Below are positions 1-10,100 of a DNA stretch of 64,000 bases, piece by piece. The notes under the pieces are model-generated. The model was not told where the DNA came from. It made no database searches and saw only the letters and a list, made by a program, of their open reading frames with translations. The DNA is from Dyella subtropica. Its GTDB lineage: Bacteria; Pseudomonadota; Gammaproteobacteria; Xanthomonadales; Rhodanobacteraceae. The stretch is taken from contig NZ_JAPDPD010000009.1 of assembly GCF_026283965.1 (NCBI RefSeq), positions 1-64,000 of the forward strand. The letters are read 5' to 3'. Made by a program: the position numbers and the translations under genes. Numbering within the stretch: position 1 is the first letter of the stretch; every line of letters begins with the position of its first letter.

Positions 1-66
1 GCCTGCGGCCCGGGCGTCGGCGAAGGCAGACTGGCTGTCTGTCGAGGCGGCGCCCGGGCCGCAGGC
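1..66. repeat. 16-bp perfect inverted repeat (hairpin)
   Basis: Positions 1-16 and 51-66 are perfect reverse complements (GCCTGCGGCCCGGGCG arm) around a 34-nt loop. The loop holds a smaller inverted repeat, CAGAC/GTCTG at 27-31 and 37-41. The element may extend left of the window. It has no T-run, so a plain terminator is not supported. No gene is recognised from 1 to 558. Confidence 0.6.
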
Positions 67-110
67 GAGCTGACACTGCGGCCCCAACATATGGATTCTA
101 AAGGACGGGG

Positions 111-208
111 TGATGTCCAGAAGGCTCGCGGTGCGTGCCGCGCGGCTTGGCAAGGCGGCCAGCCTTCCCTGTGCCACGCAACACGCACCGCGAGCCTTCT
201 GGACATCA
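111..208. repeat. 27-bp perfect inverted repeat upstream of pilG
   Basis: The arms 111-137 and 182-208 are exact reverse complements over 27 bases, with a 44-nt GC-rich loop. An exact match this long is rare for an ordinary terminator and suggests a palindromic mobile repeat or a transcript-processing hairpin. The region 209-490 after it has no convincing gene on either strand. Confidence 0.6.
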
Positions 209-492
209 TGCCGCCTACGTTGAATAGATCAGAGCATCCCTGACCCCATAGGCTCTTGCGGCTGCGATGAGCGCAGGGGTGAATGCGGAGATGTTCGCCG
301 ACGCGGTCCATGGGCGGCAAGGCAGCGGCTTCATGACTTCGTAAAACAGTGCAAATAGGTGACGTAAGGCGCTGAACCAGCGATTTGGCTTGACGCCACG
401 ACGGGCAGGCGGTAAACAGCAACGCACAACTGTCCGCCAAATGAGCGGGCAGTGGGTGGGCATCTTTTGCACGATTCTTTTCGTCCACATAG

Positions 493-517
493 AGCCGACT
501 GCCCTGCGCGGTCGGCT
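493..517 (+). terminator. Short hairpin before pilG
   Basis: AGCCGAC (493-499) pairs perfectly with GTCGGCT (511-517), followed by TTGTGTCTT, which is only moderately T-rich. It could end upstream transcription or form part of the pilG leader. Confidence 0.3.
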
Positions 518-558
518 TTGTGTCTTACCTGAGCCTGGGGCGGGTCGCAGGGGGGTGT

Positions 559-960
559 GTGAACTTGAACATAAGTGGAAATGGCCTGGCCGGTCTGAAG
601 GTCATGGTGATCGACGATTCCAAAACCATCCGTCGTACGGCGGAGACCTTGCTGAAGAAAGAAGGTTGCGACGTACTCACGGCGGTCGATGGTTTCGAAG
701 CGCTGGCCAAAATCTCAGACCAGAAGCCAGCCATCATCTTCGTGGACATCATGATGCCGCGCCTCGATGGTTATCAGACCTGCGCGCTCATCAAGAACAA
801 CCCACAATTCCGGTCCACGCCGGTGATCATGCTTAGTTCGAAAGACGGCCTGTTCGACAAGGCGCGTGGTCGCATCGTGGGCGCCGAACAATATCTGACC
901 AAGCCGTTCACCCGAGACGAGCTGCTTGGTGCCATCCATCGTCATGTCAGCACGGTGTAA
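559..960 (+). CDS. pilG: Twitching motility response regulator PilG
   Basis: Single-domain CheY-like receiver of the Pil-Chp pathway. In studied systems it is phosphorylated by ChpA and promotes type IV pilus extension. The acidic pair D19-D20 (VIDDS), the phospho-acceptor D63 in FVDIMMPRLDG and the lysine of LTKPF are all visible. The frame stays open to a GTG at 520, but the GTG at 559 is preferred: a strong AGGGGG lies just upstream and it gives 133 residues, the usual PilG length. It is the first gene of pilGHIJ-chpABC, and pilH follows after 31 bases. Identification is firm; the start is slightly less so. Confidence 0.93.
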   Translation: MNLNISGNGLAGLKVMVIDDSKTIRRTAETLLKKEGCDVLTAVDGFEALAKISDQKPAIIFVDIMMPRLDGYQTCALIKNNPQFRSTPVIMLSSKDGLFDKARGRIVGAEQYLTKPFTRDELLGAIHRHVSTV

Positions 961-991
961 GACCGGCGACTACAGGGTCTGAGGGGGGCCT

Positions 992-1363
992 GTGGCCAAT
1001 ATTCTCATCATCGACGACTCGCCGACGGACGTGCGCGTGTTCACCACGCTGCTCGAACGTGCGGGACACAAGGTCGATTCCGTCGGCAATGCCGAAGAGG
1101 GCATCGAGCGCGTGCGCGCCGAGTTGCCTTCCTTGGTCATCATGGACGTGATCATGCCCGGCATGAACGGTTTCCAGGCCACGCGTACGCTTACGCGCGA
1201 CCCGGTCACCAAGGATGTGCCGATCGTGATGATCACCACCAAGTCGATGGAGACCGACCGCGTATGGGGTCTTCGCCAGGGTGCCCGCGCCTTCATCACC
1301 AAGCCGGTGAACGAGAAGGAATTGCTGGCATGCATCAACGATCTGCTGCCCAATGCGGCTTGA
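992..1363 (+). CDS. pilH: Twitching motility response regulator PilH
   Basis: Second CheY-like receiver of the Pil-Chp system, 123 residues. In Pseudomonas the paired PilH opposes or modulates PilG, favouring pilus retraction or acting as a phosphate sink. D8-D9 (IIDDS), the acceptor D52 (VIMDVIMPGMNG) and the switch lysine in ITKPV are present. The start is a GTG at 992 with GAGGGGGG at 981-988 just upstream. The downstream ATG of pilI lies 7 bases after the stop, so translation is probably coupled. Confidence 0.93.
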   Translation: MANILIIDDSPTDVRVFTTLLERAGHKVDSVGNAEEGIERVRAELPSLVIMDVIMPGMNGFQATRTLTRDPVTKDVPIVMITTKSMETDRVWGLRQGARAFITKPVNEKELLACINDLLPNAA

Positions 1364-1370
1364 GGCGACG

Positions 1371-1910
1371 ATGAATCAGGCGATCGCCCTCACTCCGTTT
1401 GAAATCCTGGCCCGCTACGAGCGCCTGTCGCTGGTGCACGCCTCCGACACGCCGGAAAAGCTGGAGGCCCCGGGCCTGTGGCGCGGCATCGGCTATCGCG
1501 TGGGCAGCCGCCTGTTCGTCAGCGGCATCGACGAGATCAGCGAGTTGCTGGCCGTGCCGGTACTCACGTCCGTGCCCGGCACGCAGTCGTGGCTGCTTGG
1601 CGTGGCCAACGTGCGCGGCAACCTGGTGCCGGTGATCGACCTGGGCCGCTTCCTGTTCGGCGAGCGCACCCTCCATTCGGAGCGCAGCCGCCTGCTGGTG
1701 GTGCGCCAGGGTGCGGGCAACGTCGCCTTGCTGGTGGACGAAGTCTTCGGCCAGCGCACCGTGGACGCGGAGCAGCGCAGTTCGGCAGAACGTGAAGACG
1801 ACCCGCGCCTGGCGCGGTTCGTCGAAGATCGTGTGGGAGAACCTCGGCTGGCAATATTCAGCATGGGACGTTTGGTGCGTGCACCGGACTTCCGTCAGGC
1901 CGCCGCCTGA
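1371..1910 (+). CDS. pilI: CheW-like adaptor PilI
   Basis: A CheW-type adaptor of about 179 residues that couples the receptor PilJ to the kinase ChpA at the cell pole. The CheW fold is recognisable from the core around SWLLGVANVRGNLVPVIDL and the following LLVVRQGAGNVALLVDEVFG. An ATG at 1353 is in frame but would overlap pilH. The ATG at 1371 has GAGG at 1363-1366 at good spacing and is chosen. A gap of 122 bases separates it from pilJ. Confidence 0.92.
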   Translation: MNQAIALTPFEILARYERLSLVHASDTPEKLEAPGLWRGIGYRVGSRLFVSGIDEISELLAVPVLTSVPGTQSWLLGVANVRGNLVPVIDLGRFLFGERTLHSERSRLLVVRQGAGNVALLVDEVFGQRTVDAEQRSSAEREDDPRLARFVEDRVGEPRLAIFSMGRLVRAPDFRQAAA

Positions 1911-2032
1911 CGCGATAGCCGGAGTAGAGGTAGGACCGGTGCCGGGTGCGGCCGGGTGAGCGGTTTTCGGGGGCAACGTCCCAACCAGCGCCGGTATCTC
2001 CGGCGTGGTGTACACGGGTGAGGTGAACGAAC

Positions 2033-4063
2033 ATGAGCACTACAGGGGGCGTCGGCAAGGAACGGGGCTATACCGGCCTCATCGTCTTGCTGTTGGTCGC
2101 GATCGGTTTTGCGGCGCTGGATTTCTTCATGCTCAACGCGAAGAACAGCGAAGACCGCCAAGCCATTGCGCTGACGACACAGATCCAGGTGCTGTCGCAG
2201 CAGACGGCGAAATATGCCCTGGAGGCGTCCGACGGTAATGTGGACTCCTTCAAGGAACTGGAAACCAACCGCAACGCCATCGATTCGGCGGTGCAGCGGT
2301 TGAACAAGGGCGACACCAAGAGCGGCATGCAGGCGTATGCCGACAACAGCGCCACACCCGCCGGCCGCGCGGTGACCGCGCTGAGCAACGCGTGGAAGCA
2401 GCTGGACGCCGACATCGGCAAGATCCTCTCCAACAAGGCCCTGGTGCTCGACTCCGCCCAGCGCGCCGGCACCCTGGCGCGCGAACTGCCCCTGCTCAAC
2501 TCGAGCATGGAGCAGGTGGTGAACATCCTGCAGCAGCGCGGCGGCAGCGCCGAGCAGACCTACACCTCCGCCCGTCAGATGCTGCTGGCCGACCGCATGA
2601 TCCGCCGAGTGCAGGAAGTGCTGCAGGGTGGCGATGCCTCCCAGCCGGCGGCCGACGGTCTGGCTCGCGACGGTCAGCTCTACGGCAGCGTGCTCAAGGG
2701 TCTGCTCGAAGGCAACACCGAAGTCGGCGTGCGCTCCATGGGCGACGCCAACGCACGCAAGATCCTCACCGAGATGCAGTCCAAGTGGGGCGAGGTGCAG
2801 GACCCGGTCAGCAAGCTGGTCAGCGCGGCGGGCAACCTCACCGACGTGAAGCGCGCCGGCAACCAGGCCTCGCTGGATTCGCAGAACGTGCTGCTGCGCG
2901 CGAACGAACTCGCCGACCAGATCGGCAAACTGCCGTTGCGTCGCTTGTTCCCGAACGTGTGGTGGGGCGTGCTCGGCGCGATCGGTGCGGTGGCCTTCGC
3001 CCTCGTGCTCGTCGTGACCCTCGTGCGCGACCAGCGCCGCCGCTTCCAGGACTCCACCGAACTCAACCAGCGTAACCAGGAGGCCATCATGCGCCTGCTG
3101 GACGAAATGGGTTCGCTCGCCGAAGGTGACCTGACGGTCAAGACCACGGTGACGGAAGACATCACCGGCGCCATCGCCGACTCGGTGAACTACGCCATCG
3201 ACGAGCTGCGCACCCTGGTGACTACCATCAACGAGACCTCCGAGCAGGTGTCGTCGTCCGCCCAGGAAACGCAGACCACCGCGCGCCACCTGGCCGACGC
3301 GGCGCAGAGCCAGGCGGCCCGCATCAGCACGGCGACCTCGGCGATCAACCAGATCGCCAGCTCGATGGATAACGTGTCCAAGGATTCCGCCGAATCGGCC
3401 GACGTGGCCGAGCGCTCGGTGAAAATCGCTTCGCACGGCGCCGAAGTGGTGCGCGAGACGATCTCGGGCATGGACTCCATCCGCGACCAGATCCAGGAAA
3501 CGTCCAAGCGCATCAAGCGCCTGGGTGAGTCGTCGCAAGAGATCGGCTCCATCGTGGAACTGATCAACGACATTGCCGAGCAGACCAACATCCTCGCCTT
3601 GAACGCGGCCATCCAGGCGGCCTCGGCCGGTGAGGCAGGCCGCGGTTTCGCGGTGGTGGCGGACGAAGTGCAGCGACTCGCCGAACGTTCGGCGAGCGCG
3701 ACCAAGCGAATCGAAACGCTGGTGCAGGCGATTCAGTCCGACACCAACGAAGCGGTGAACTCGATGGAGCAGACCACCGCGGAAGTGGTGGCCGGTGCCC
3801 GCAAGGCGGAAGACGCCGGCAGCGCGCTGGGCGACATCGAGCGCGTGTCGCATGACTTGTCCGCGCTGATTCAAAACATCTCCACCGCGGCGCGTCAGCA
3901 GTCGGTGGCGGCGACGGACATCTCGCAGTCGATGAACGCGATTCAGGAAATCACTTCGCAGACCTCGCAGGGCGCGAGCCAGACGGCCGACTCGATCGGT
4001 TACCTGGCGCAGCTGGCCAGCGATCTGCGTCGTTCAGTAGCGCACTTCAAGCTGCCCGGTTAA
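2033..4063 (+). CDS. pilJ: Type IV pilus methyl-accepting chemoreceptor PilJ
   Basis: Chemoreceptor of the Pil-Chp array, 676 residues. It has an N-terminal membrane segment at about 13-34, a long periplasmic domain to about 305 containing the PilJ-type repeat, a second membrane segment at about 309-331, a HAMP region and a cytoplasmic signalling domain. The hairpin tip reads [18 protein letters not shown], a PilJ variant of the usual receptor tip. GAGGTG about 10 bases upstream supports the ATG at 2033. The stop codon lies within an 11-bp perfect hairpin (4048-4080). Confidence 0.95.
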   Translation: MSTTGGVGKERGYTGLIVLLLVAIGFAALDFFMLNAKNSEDRQAIALTTQIQVLSQQTAKYALEASDGNVDSFKELETNRNAIDSAVQRLNKGDTKSGMQAYADNSATPAGRAVTALSNAWKQLDADIGKILSNKALVLDSAQRAGTLARELPLLNSSMEQVVNILQQRGGSAEQTYTSARQMLLADRMIRRVQEVLQGGDASQPAADGLARDGQLYGSVLKGLLEGNTEVGVRSMGDANARKILTEMQSKWGEVQDPVSKLVSAAGNLTDVKRAGNQASLDSQNVLLRANELADQIGKLPLRRLFPNVWWGVLGAIGAVAFALVLVVTLVRDQRRRFQDSTELNQRNQEAIMRLLDEMGSLAEGDLTVKTTVTEDITGAIADSVNYAIDELRTLVTTINETSEQVSSSAQETQTTARHLADAAQSQAARISTATSAINQIASSMDNVSKDSAESADVAERSVKIASHGAEVVRETISGMDSIRDQIQETSKRIKRLGESSQEIGSIVELINDIAEQTNILALNAAIQAASAGEAGRGFAVVADEVQRLAERSASATKRIETLVQAIQSDTNEAVNSMEQTTAEVVAGARKAEDAGSALGDIERVSHDLSALIQNISTAARQQSVAATDISQSMNAIQEITSQTSQGASQTADSIGYLAQLASDLRRSVAHFKLPG

Positions 4064-4080
4064 GAGAGTCGGGCAGCTTG
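4048..4080 (+). terminator. 11-bp hairpin enclosing the pilJ stop codon
   Basis: CAAGCTGCCCG (4048-4058) pairs perfectly with CGGGCAGCTTG (4070-4080). The pilJ TAA (4061-4063) is in the loop. The downstream bases TTGAAACAAC are not a strong U-tract, so partial termination or mRNA protection between pilJ and chpA is as likely as full termination. Confidence 0.45.
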
Positions 4081-4198
4081 TTGAAACAACGATGTGAACC
4101 TGCTCGATGCCATCTCGATGCCATGGGGCGGGTTCAATGACAGGGGGGCAACCTCGACGGTTGCGTGACGCACGTTGCGTGGCCGCTGAGATAGGCGC

Positions 4199-7100
4199 AT
4201 GAGACTTCAAGACCACATCGATTTCACCACCCTGCAGTGGGTCAAGCCCGAGCTCGACGAGACTCTGGCGATGGCCCGCGAGGCGCTGGAGTCCTACGTC
4301 GACAACCCGGGCAACCGCGCGGTCATGCGCAAGTGCGCCGACAGCCTGCATCAAGTGCAGGGCACCCTGCGCATGGTCGAGCTGTATGGGGCCGCGCTGG
4401 TCGCCGAGGAGATGGAAACACTCGCCATCTCCCTGCTCGAGGACCACGTCGCCCAGCGCGAGGATGCCTATGCCGCGATGATGCGCGGCCTGATGCAGCT
4501 GCCCGATTACCTGGAGCGTCTGTCCAGCGGGCATCGCGACGTGCCGGTGGTGTTGCTGCCGCTGCTCAACGACTTGCGCGCCAGTCGCGGCCAGCAGGCG
4601 CTGCACGAATCCGCGCTGTTCTCGCCCAATCTCGAAGTCGTGCTGCCCGACAACGCGCCGGCCGCGATGAACGCGGACGAGGCCGAGCGTCAGCATGGCC
4701 AGATCGCCGAGCTGCGTCTGCGCTTCCAGCAACAACTGTTGGCATGGTTCCGTGGCCAGTCGCCGGAACAGCAGCTTGCCGCCATGGGGCAGACCCTCGA
4801 CGGCATCGCCGCGCGCTGCCATAGCGTGCCCGGCCGCCGTTTGTGGTGGATCGCCGCCGGTGTGCTGGAAGGCCTGCAGCAGGGTGTATTGAAGAGTCAG
4901 GCGGGCGAAGTGCGCCAGCTGATCGGCAAGGTCGATCGCAGCATCCGCCACCTGATCGAACACGGCGAATCCAGCATGCGTGGCGGCGACGCCGACGAAC
5001 TGGCGCGCAAGCTGCTCTACGTGGTCGCACAGTCCAAGCAGCGTAGCCCGCGCATGGTGCAACTGGGCCAGACCTACGGCCTCGATGCGCTACTGCCCGG
5101 TGCCGGCGAACTGGAGCATGCACGCGGCTCCATGTCCGGCCACAACCGCGCCTTGCTCGACTCCGTGTCGAAGGCGCTCAAGGACGATCTGCTGCGCGTG
5201 AAAGAAGCGCTGGATCTGTTCCTGCGCCAGAGCGACTCCGATCCGGCGCAGCTCACCCAACAAACGGAAGTGCTGGAGCGCGTCGGCGACACGCTCGGCA
5301 TGCTGGCGCTCGGCGTGCCGCGCCGCGTGGTCAACGAACAGCGCCGCGTGCTGGACGAAGTCGCCAATCGCATGCGCGCGCCCGACGAAGATCTGCTGCT
5401 CGACGTGGCCGGTGCGCTGCTCTACGTCGAAGCCTCGCTGGACGATCACATCGAAAGCCTGGGTGCCGACGAGGGCTACGTCAGCGAAGCGCCCGCCAGC
5501 ATGATGCCGCGTAGCGAGGCCCGCCACATCCTCGCCACGCTGATGCAGGAGGCGACCGCCAACACCGGCAAGGTGAAGGACGCCATCGTCGCCTTCGTCG
5601 AATCCGGCTGGCAGCACCAGGAGCTGATCGACGCCCCCGGCCACATGGACGAAGTGGCCGGCGCACTGCGCATGCTCACCGCACCGCGTCCCGCCGAGCT
5701 GGCCGAAGGCATCGGCCGTTTCATCGGCAACGAACTGCTCAGCGACCGCCGCGTGCCGACCAGCTCGCAGATGGATCACCTGGCCGATGCGCTGGCCGCG
5801 CTGGAGTACTACCTGGAAGCCGCACGCGAACATCGCGGCGGGCTGGAACATATCCTCGACGTCGCCGAGCACAGCCTCAATACGCTCGGCTACTGGCCGC
5901 CACCGCCAGCGCGCACCGTGCTGGCGAGCGATGAAGCCGCCGCGCCCGCGCCGGCCGCCGCCCCGTTCATGGCCCACGAGTTCGCCGGTGAGCTGGAACT
6001 CACGGACACCGTCAGCCTAGCCGCCGGCCCCGACCTGAGCAGCCTGGTGGTCGGCGAAAGCGTTACGCCGACGCCGTTCGCGCACGATCTGGGCGGGCTG
6101 CGCCTGGTCAGCACCGAGCACGTCACGCCGCAGACCAGCAGCGACGAAGGCGACTGGATCGAAGTCGAAGAGGAGATCGTCGAGCAAGTGCCGGTCAGCG
6201 GTGCCTCTGGTGCCGATGCGGGCTTCGAGCTCAGTGCGGAAGGTATCGACGACGACATCCGCGAGATCTTCCTCGAAGAAATGCAGGAAGAGATCGACAA
6301 CCTGCGCACCGCCCAGCAAGCGTGGCTGGCCGATCCGCAGCAGATCGCGGCGCTGACCCCGATTCGCCGCTCCTTCCACACGCTCAAGGGCTCCGGCCGC
6401 CTGGTGGGCGCCTCGATGCTGGGTGAGTACGCGTGGAAGATCGAGAACATGCTTAACCGCGTGCTCGATCAATCCATCGCGCCGAACGAGAACGTGCAGG
6501 CGCTGATCGGTCAAGCCATCGAAGCGCTGCCGCCGTTGCGCGCCGCGCTGATGGGCGAGGGCATGCCCAGCGTGCCGCTGGCCGCCATCATGGAAACGGC
6601 CGATCGCCTGTCGGCCGGCCAAGAGAACGCCAGCATCGCCGATCACGCGCCGGCCGCGACCGAAACCGTACGTCGTATCGTGAAGCGCCGCGTGCCGCGT
6701 CTGGACGCCGCCGTCGACGCGATCCCCGCCGCCAGCCTGGCCTCGATCGAGACCTCGCCGGCACCGGTCGTGGCGCCCGTGCTCGAAACGATCGCCGAAC
6801 CGGTGATGCCGCCGGTGGACCCGGTGCTGCTGGAAATCCTGCGCAGCGAAGTCGCCCAATACCTGCAGACCATCCGTCACGCGATCAACCGCGTGCATGG
6901 CGAACTGCGCGTGGACGACGGCCTGCTGCGCGCCGTGCATACCCTGCACGGCGCCATCGCCATGGTCGATATTGCGTTGCTGACCCAGCTGCTGTCGCCG
7001 CTGGAAAGCCTGCTCAAGCGTCTGCGCGCGGCGGGCGAGCCGCTCTCCGTGGAGGGCGTGAGCCTGCTCGGCAAGAGCGCCGATGCGGTCGACCACATCA

Positions 7101-10100
7101 TGACCCAGTTCGACGTCGAGCATCCGGTGCTGCCGGATCTCGATGCATTGATCCAGCGCATCGTCGAGCTGCGCGACGGCCAGCCCGAGCCGCAAGTAGC
7201 GCACGTGGTGTTCGAAGCTTACGCCGACGACCTGTCGCACGCCGAGGCCGTGGCGGACCAAGGCGCGCTGGCCGCGGCACTCGATGCCGCCATGCCCGTG
7301 GCTGTCGCCGACCACGCACCGGCCGACCACGCACCCGCCGAACCGGCCGCCGCCGCGTCCTCGCACAGCGAGGTCCCTGCGGACGAATTCACGGCGGAAC
7401 TGATGGCCGTGCTAGGCGAGTTCGACGCGGAGGCCGGCGTGCCGGACACGCTCGATGTCGACCACGAAGCCTTGCAAGATTCCGTGGCCGCCACACCTGC
7501 CGCACCCGCCCCACAAGAGAGCGAGGACGACTTCGCTGCGCTATACGCCGATCTGCTCGACGAGCCGGTTGAATCGGTCGAGCCGGTCGTCGAGCACGAG
7601 GCGCCAGCGGTTGAAACCGCAGAGCCTGAAGTTGCAGAGCCCGACGTCGTAGAGCCCGACGTCGTAGAGCTTGAAGTTGCAGAGCCCGAGGTCGCGGCGC
7701 TTGAAGTCGCTGCGCCCGAAGTTGCACTGCCAGAAATCGCAGCACCCGAAATCGCAGCGCCTCAAATCGCAGAGCCCGAAGTTGCAGAGCTTGAAATCGC
7801 TTCGCCCGAAGTCGCAGAGCCCGAAATCGCTGAGCTTGAAATCGCAGAGCCCGAAGTCGCAGAGCCCGAAGTCGCAGAGCCCGAAATCGCAGAGCATCGC
7901 GAAGACGCCACGCCGTTCGTCACAGCGCCTCACGATGCGGATGCATTCATCGAATTCGCAGCTTTCGAAGCACCGCTGGCGCCGCTCGACACCGAGACGC
8001 TGCACCACGTCGAAACGCCAGCGGACGTGCCTGCACCGGTAGCACACGAACTGCATGCCGCGCCGGTCGAAGAAGCCCCTGCGCACTCCGCGCCGGTTGA
8101 ATCTGCGCCGGTGGAATCCGAACACGTGGCGACCGATTTGGCCGAGCACGAGCCCGAACCGGCGCACAGCGAGTACGCGGCCACCTGGACCAACAGCACG
8201 ATCGATCCCGATCTGCTGGAAATCTTCATCGAAGAAGCGCGCGAGATTCTCGATCACTCCGACAGCGCCCTGGCGCAATGGCGTGCCGAGCCGACCGAAC
8301 TCGAACACATGGCGAGCGTGCAGCGCGATCTGCACACGCTCAAGGGCGGTGCGCGTATCGCCGGCATGGTGCCGGTGGGCGATCTCACCCACGCCATCGA
8401 AACCCTGCTGGAAAGCCCGGTGGGCCGCGACCCGGCACGCGTCGGCGATTTGATCGGCGCGCTGGAATCCGGCTTCGACCAACTCCACGTGCTGGTGCAG
8501 CGCGTATCGCAAGGCCGCGGCATCGAATACCCGCAGGCCATGATCGACCGCTTCCTCGGCATGGCCGGCGAAACGAGGGGCACCGAAGGGCAGCACGCAC
8601 CGGCCGCCCTGGCCGAGCCGATCGATCTGCCCGAACTGCTGCCGGAAGAGGGCCAGCAGGACGACACGCGCGCGCCGCAGGAACAGATCCGCGTTCGCGC
8701 CGAACTGCTCGACACGCTCGTCAACCATGCCGGCGAGGTAGCGATCTACCGTTCGCGCCTCGAACAGCAGGTGGCGGGCTACCGCTTCAACCTGGTCGAG
8801 CTGGACACGACCGTGCAGCGTCTGCGCAGCCAGCTGCGCATGATGGAAATCGAAACCGAAGCGCAGATCATCGCGCGCTTCCAGCGCGAGCATCGCGAAG
8901 CCGGCTTGTCGGTGTTCGACCCGCTCGAGCTGGACCGTTACTCGCAGCTGCAGCAGTACTCGCGTGCCCTGGCCGAGTCGGTGTCCGACCTTGTGTCGAT
9001 TCAGAGCATGCTGGACGACCTGACGCGCCAGGCGGAAACCCTGCTGCTCCAGCAGTCGCGCGTCAGCTCCGAACTGCAAGACGGCTTGCTGCGCACGCGC
9101 ATGCTGCCGTTCGACACCATGGTGCCCAACCTTCGCCGCACCTTGCGCCAGGCCGCGCAAGAGCAGGGCAAGGGTGCCCAGTTGTTCGTGGAAGGCGCCC
9201 ACGGCGAAATGGACCGCAACCTGCTCGACCGCATCAAGGCGCCGTTCGAGCACATGCTGCGCAATGCAGTGGCCCACGGCATCGAGTCGCCGGAAGAACG
9301 CCGCCTGGCGGGCAAGCCGGAAGAAGGCTCGGTGCGCATCCGCGTGGCGCGCGAAGCCACCGAGGTGGTGGTGCGCGTCACCGACGACGGCCGTGGCCTG
9401 GACCGCGAGGCCGTGCGCAAGCGCGGCATCGAGCGTGGCCTGATTCGTGCCGACGCCAGGCCTAGCGACGACCAGCTGCTTGCCCTGATCACCCAGCCCG
9501 GCTTCTCCACCGCCAGCAGCATCACCCAGCTGGCCGGCCGCGGTGTAGGCATGGACGTGGTCGCCAACGAGATCAAGCAGCTCGGCGGCTCGCTCGCTAT
9601 CGAATCGCAACAAGGCCAAGGCACCACGTTTGTGCTGCGCCTGCCGTTCACGCTCGCCGTGACCCAGGCCATCCTGGTGCGCATCGGCGAAGCGACCTTC
9701 GCTATCCCAATGACCTCGGTGCAGGGCGTGGCGCGCATCAGCCCGTCCGAACTCGCCGAGCGCCTGGCCGACCCGGAGCCCTCGTTCCAATACGGTGGCG
9801 AGCAGTACGGCATTCACGACCTGGCCGAATTGCTTGGCATCCAGCCGGGCCATCCAGGCGACGAACAGCTACCGCTGTTGCTGACCCGTGCCGGCGACCT
9901 GCGTGCCGCGATTCGCATCGACGCCGTGATCGGCTCGCGCGAAATCGTGGTGAAGTCGGTCGGCCCGCAGATCAGCTCGGTGCCGGGCATCCTCGGCGCC
10001 ACCATCATGGGTGATGGCTCGGTGCTGATCATTCTCGATCTCGCCCCGCTGGTGCGTCACGGCATCGTGCGCCGCCAGGAGCGCCTCGCCGAAGGCCTCA

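Noticed and set aside
440-480. Sigma-54 promoter before pilG (GTGGGTGGGCAT..TTGCAC)
   Set aside because: The GG-to-GC spacing is one base short of the canonical element.
215-490. 91-codon minus-strand frame upstream of pilG
   Set aside because: No recognisable domain and no convincing ribosome site; kept as intergenic.
1895-3874. 659-codon minus-strand frame opposite pilJ
   Set aside because: High-GC antisense shadow of a clear receptor gene; low-complexity His/Gly/Val-rich composition.
7622-7891. Possible CRISPR-like array
   Set aside because: Units are 15 bp, contiguous, without spacers, and translated in frame.
7541-9853. 770-codon minus-strand frame opposite chpA
   Set aside because: It includes the antisense of the pentapeptide array and the ATPase domain; no independent protein features.
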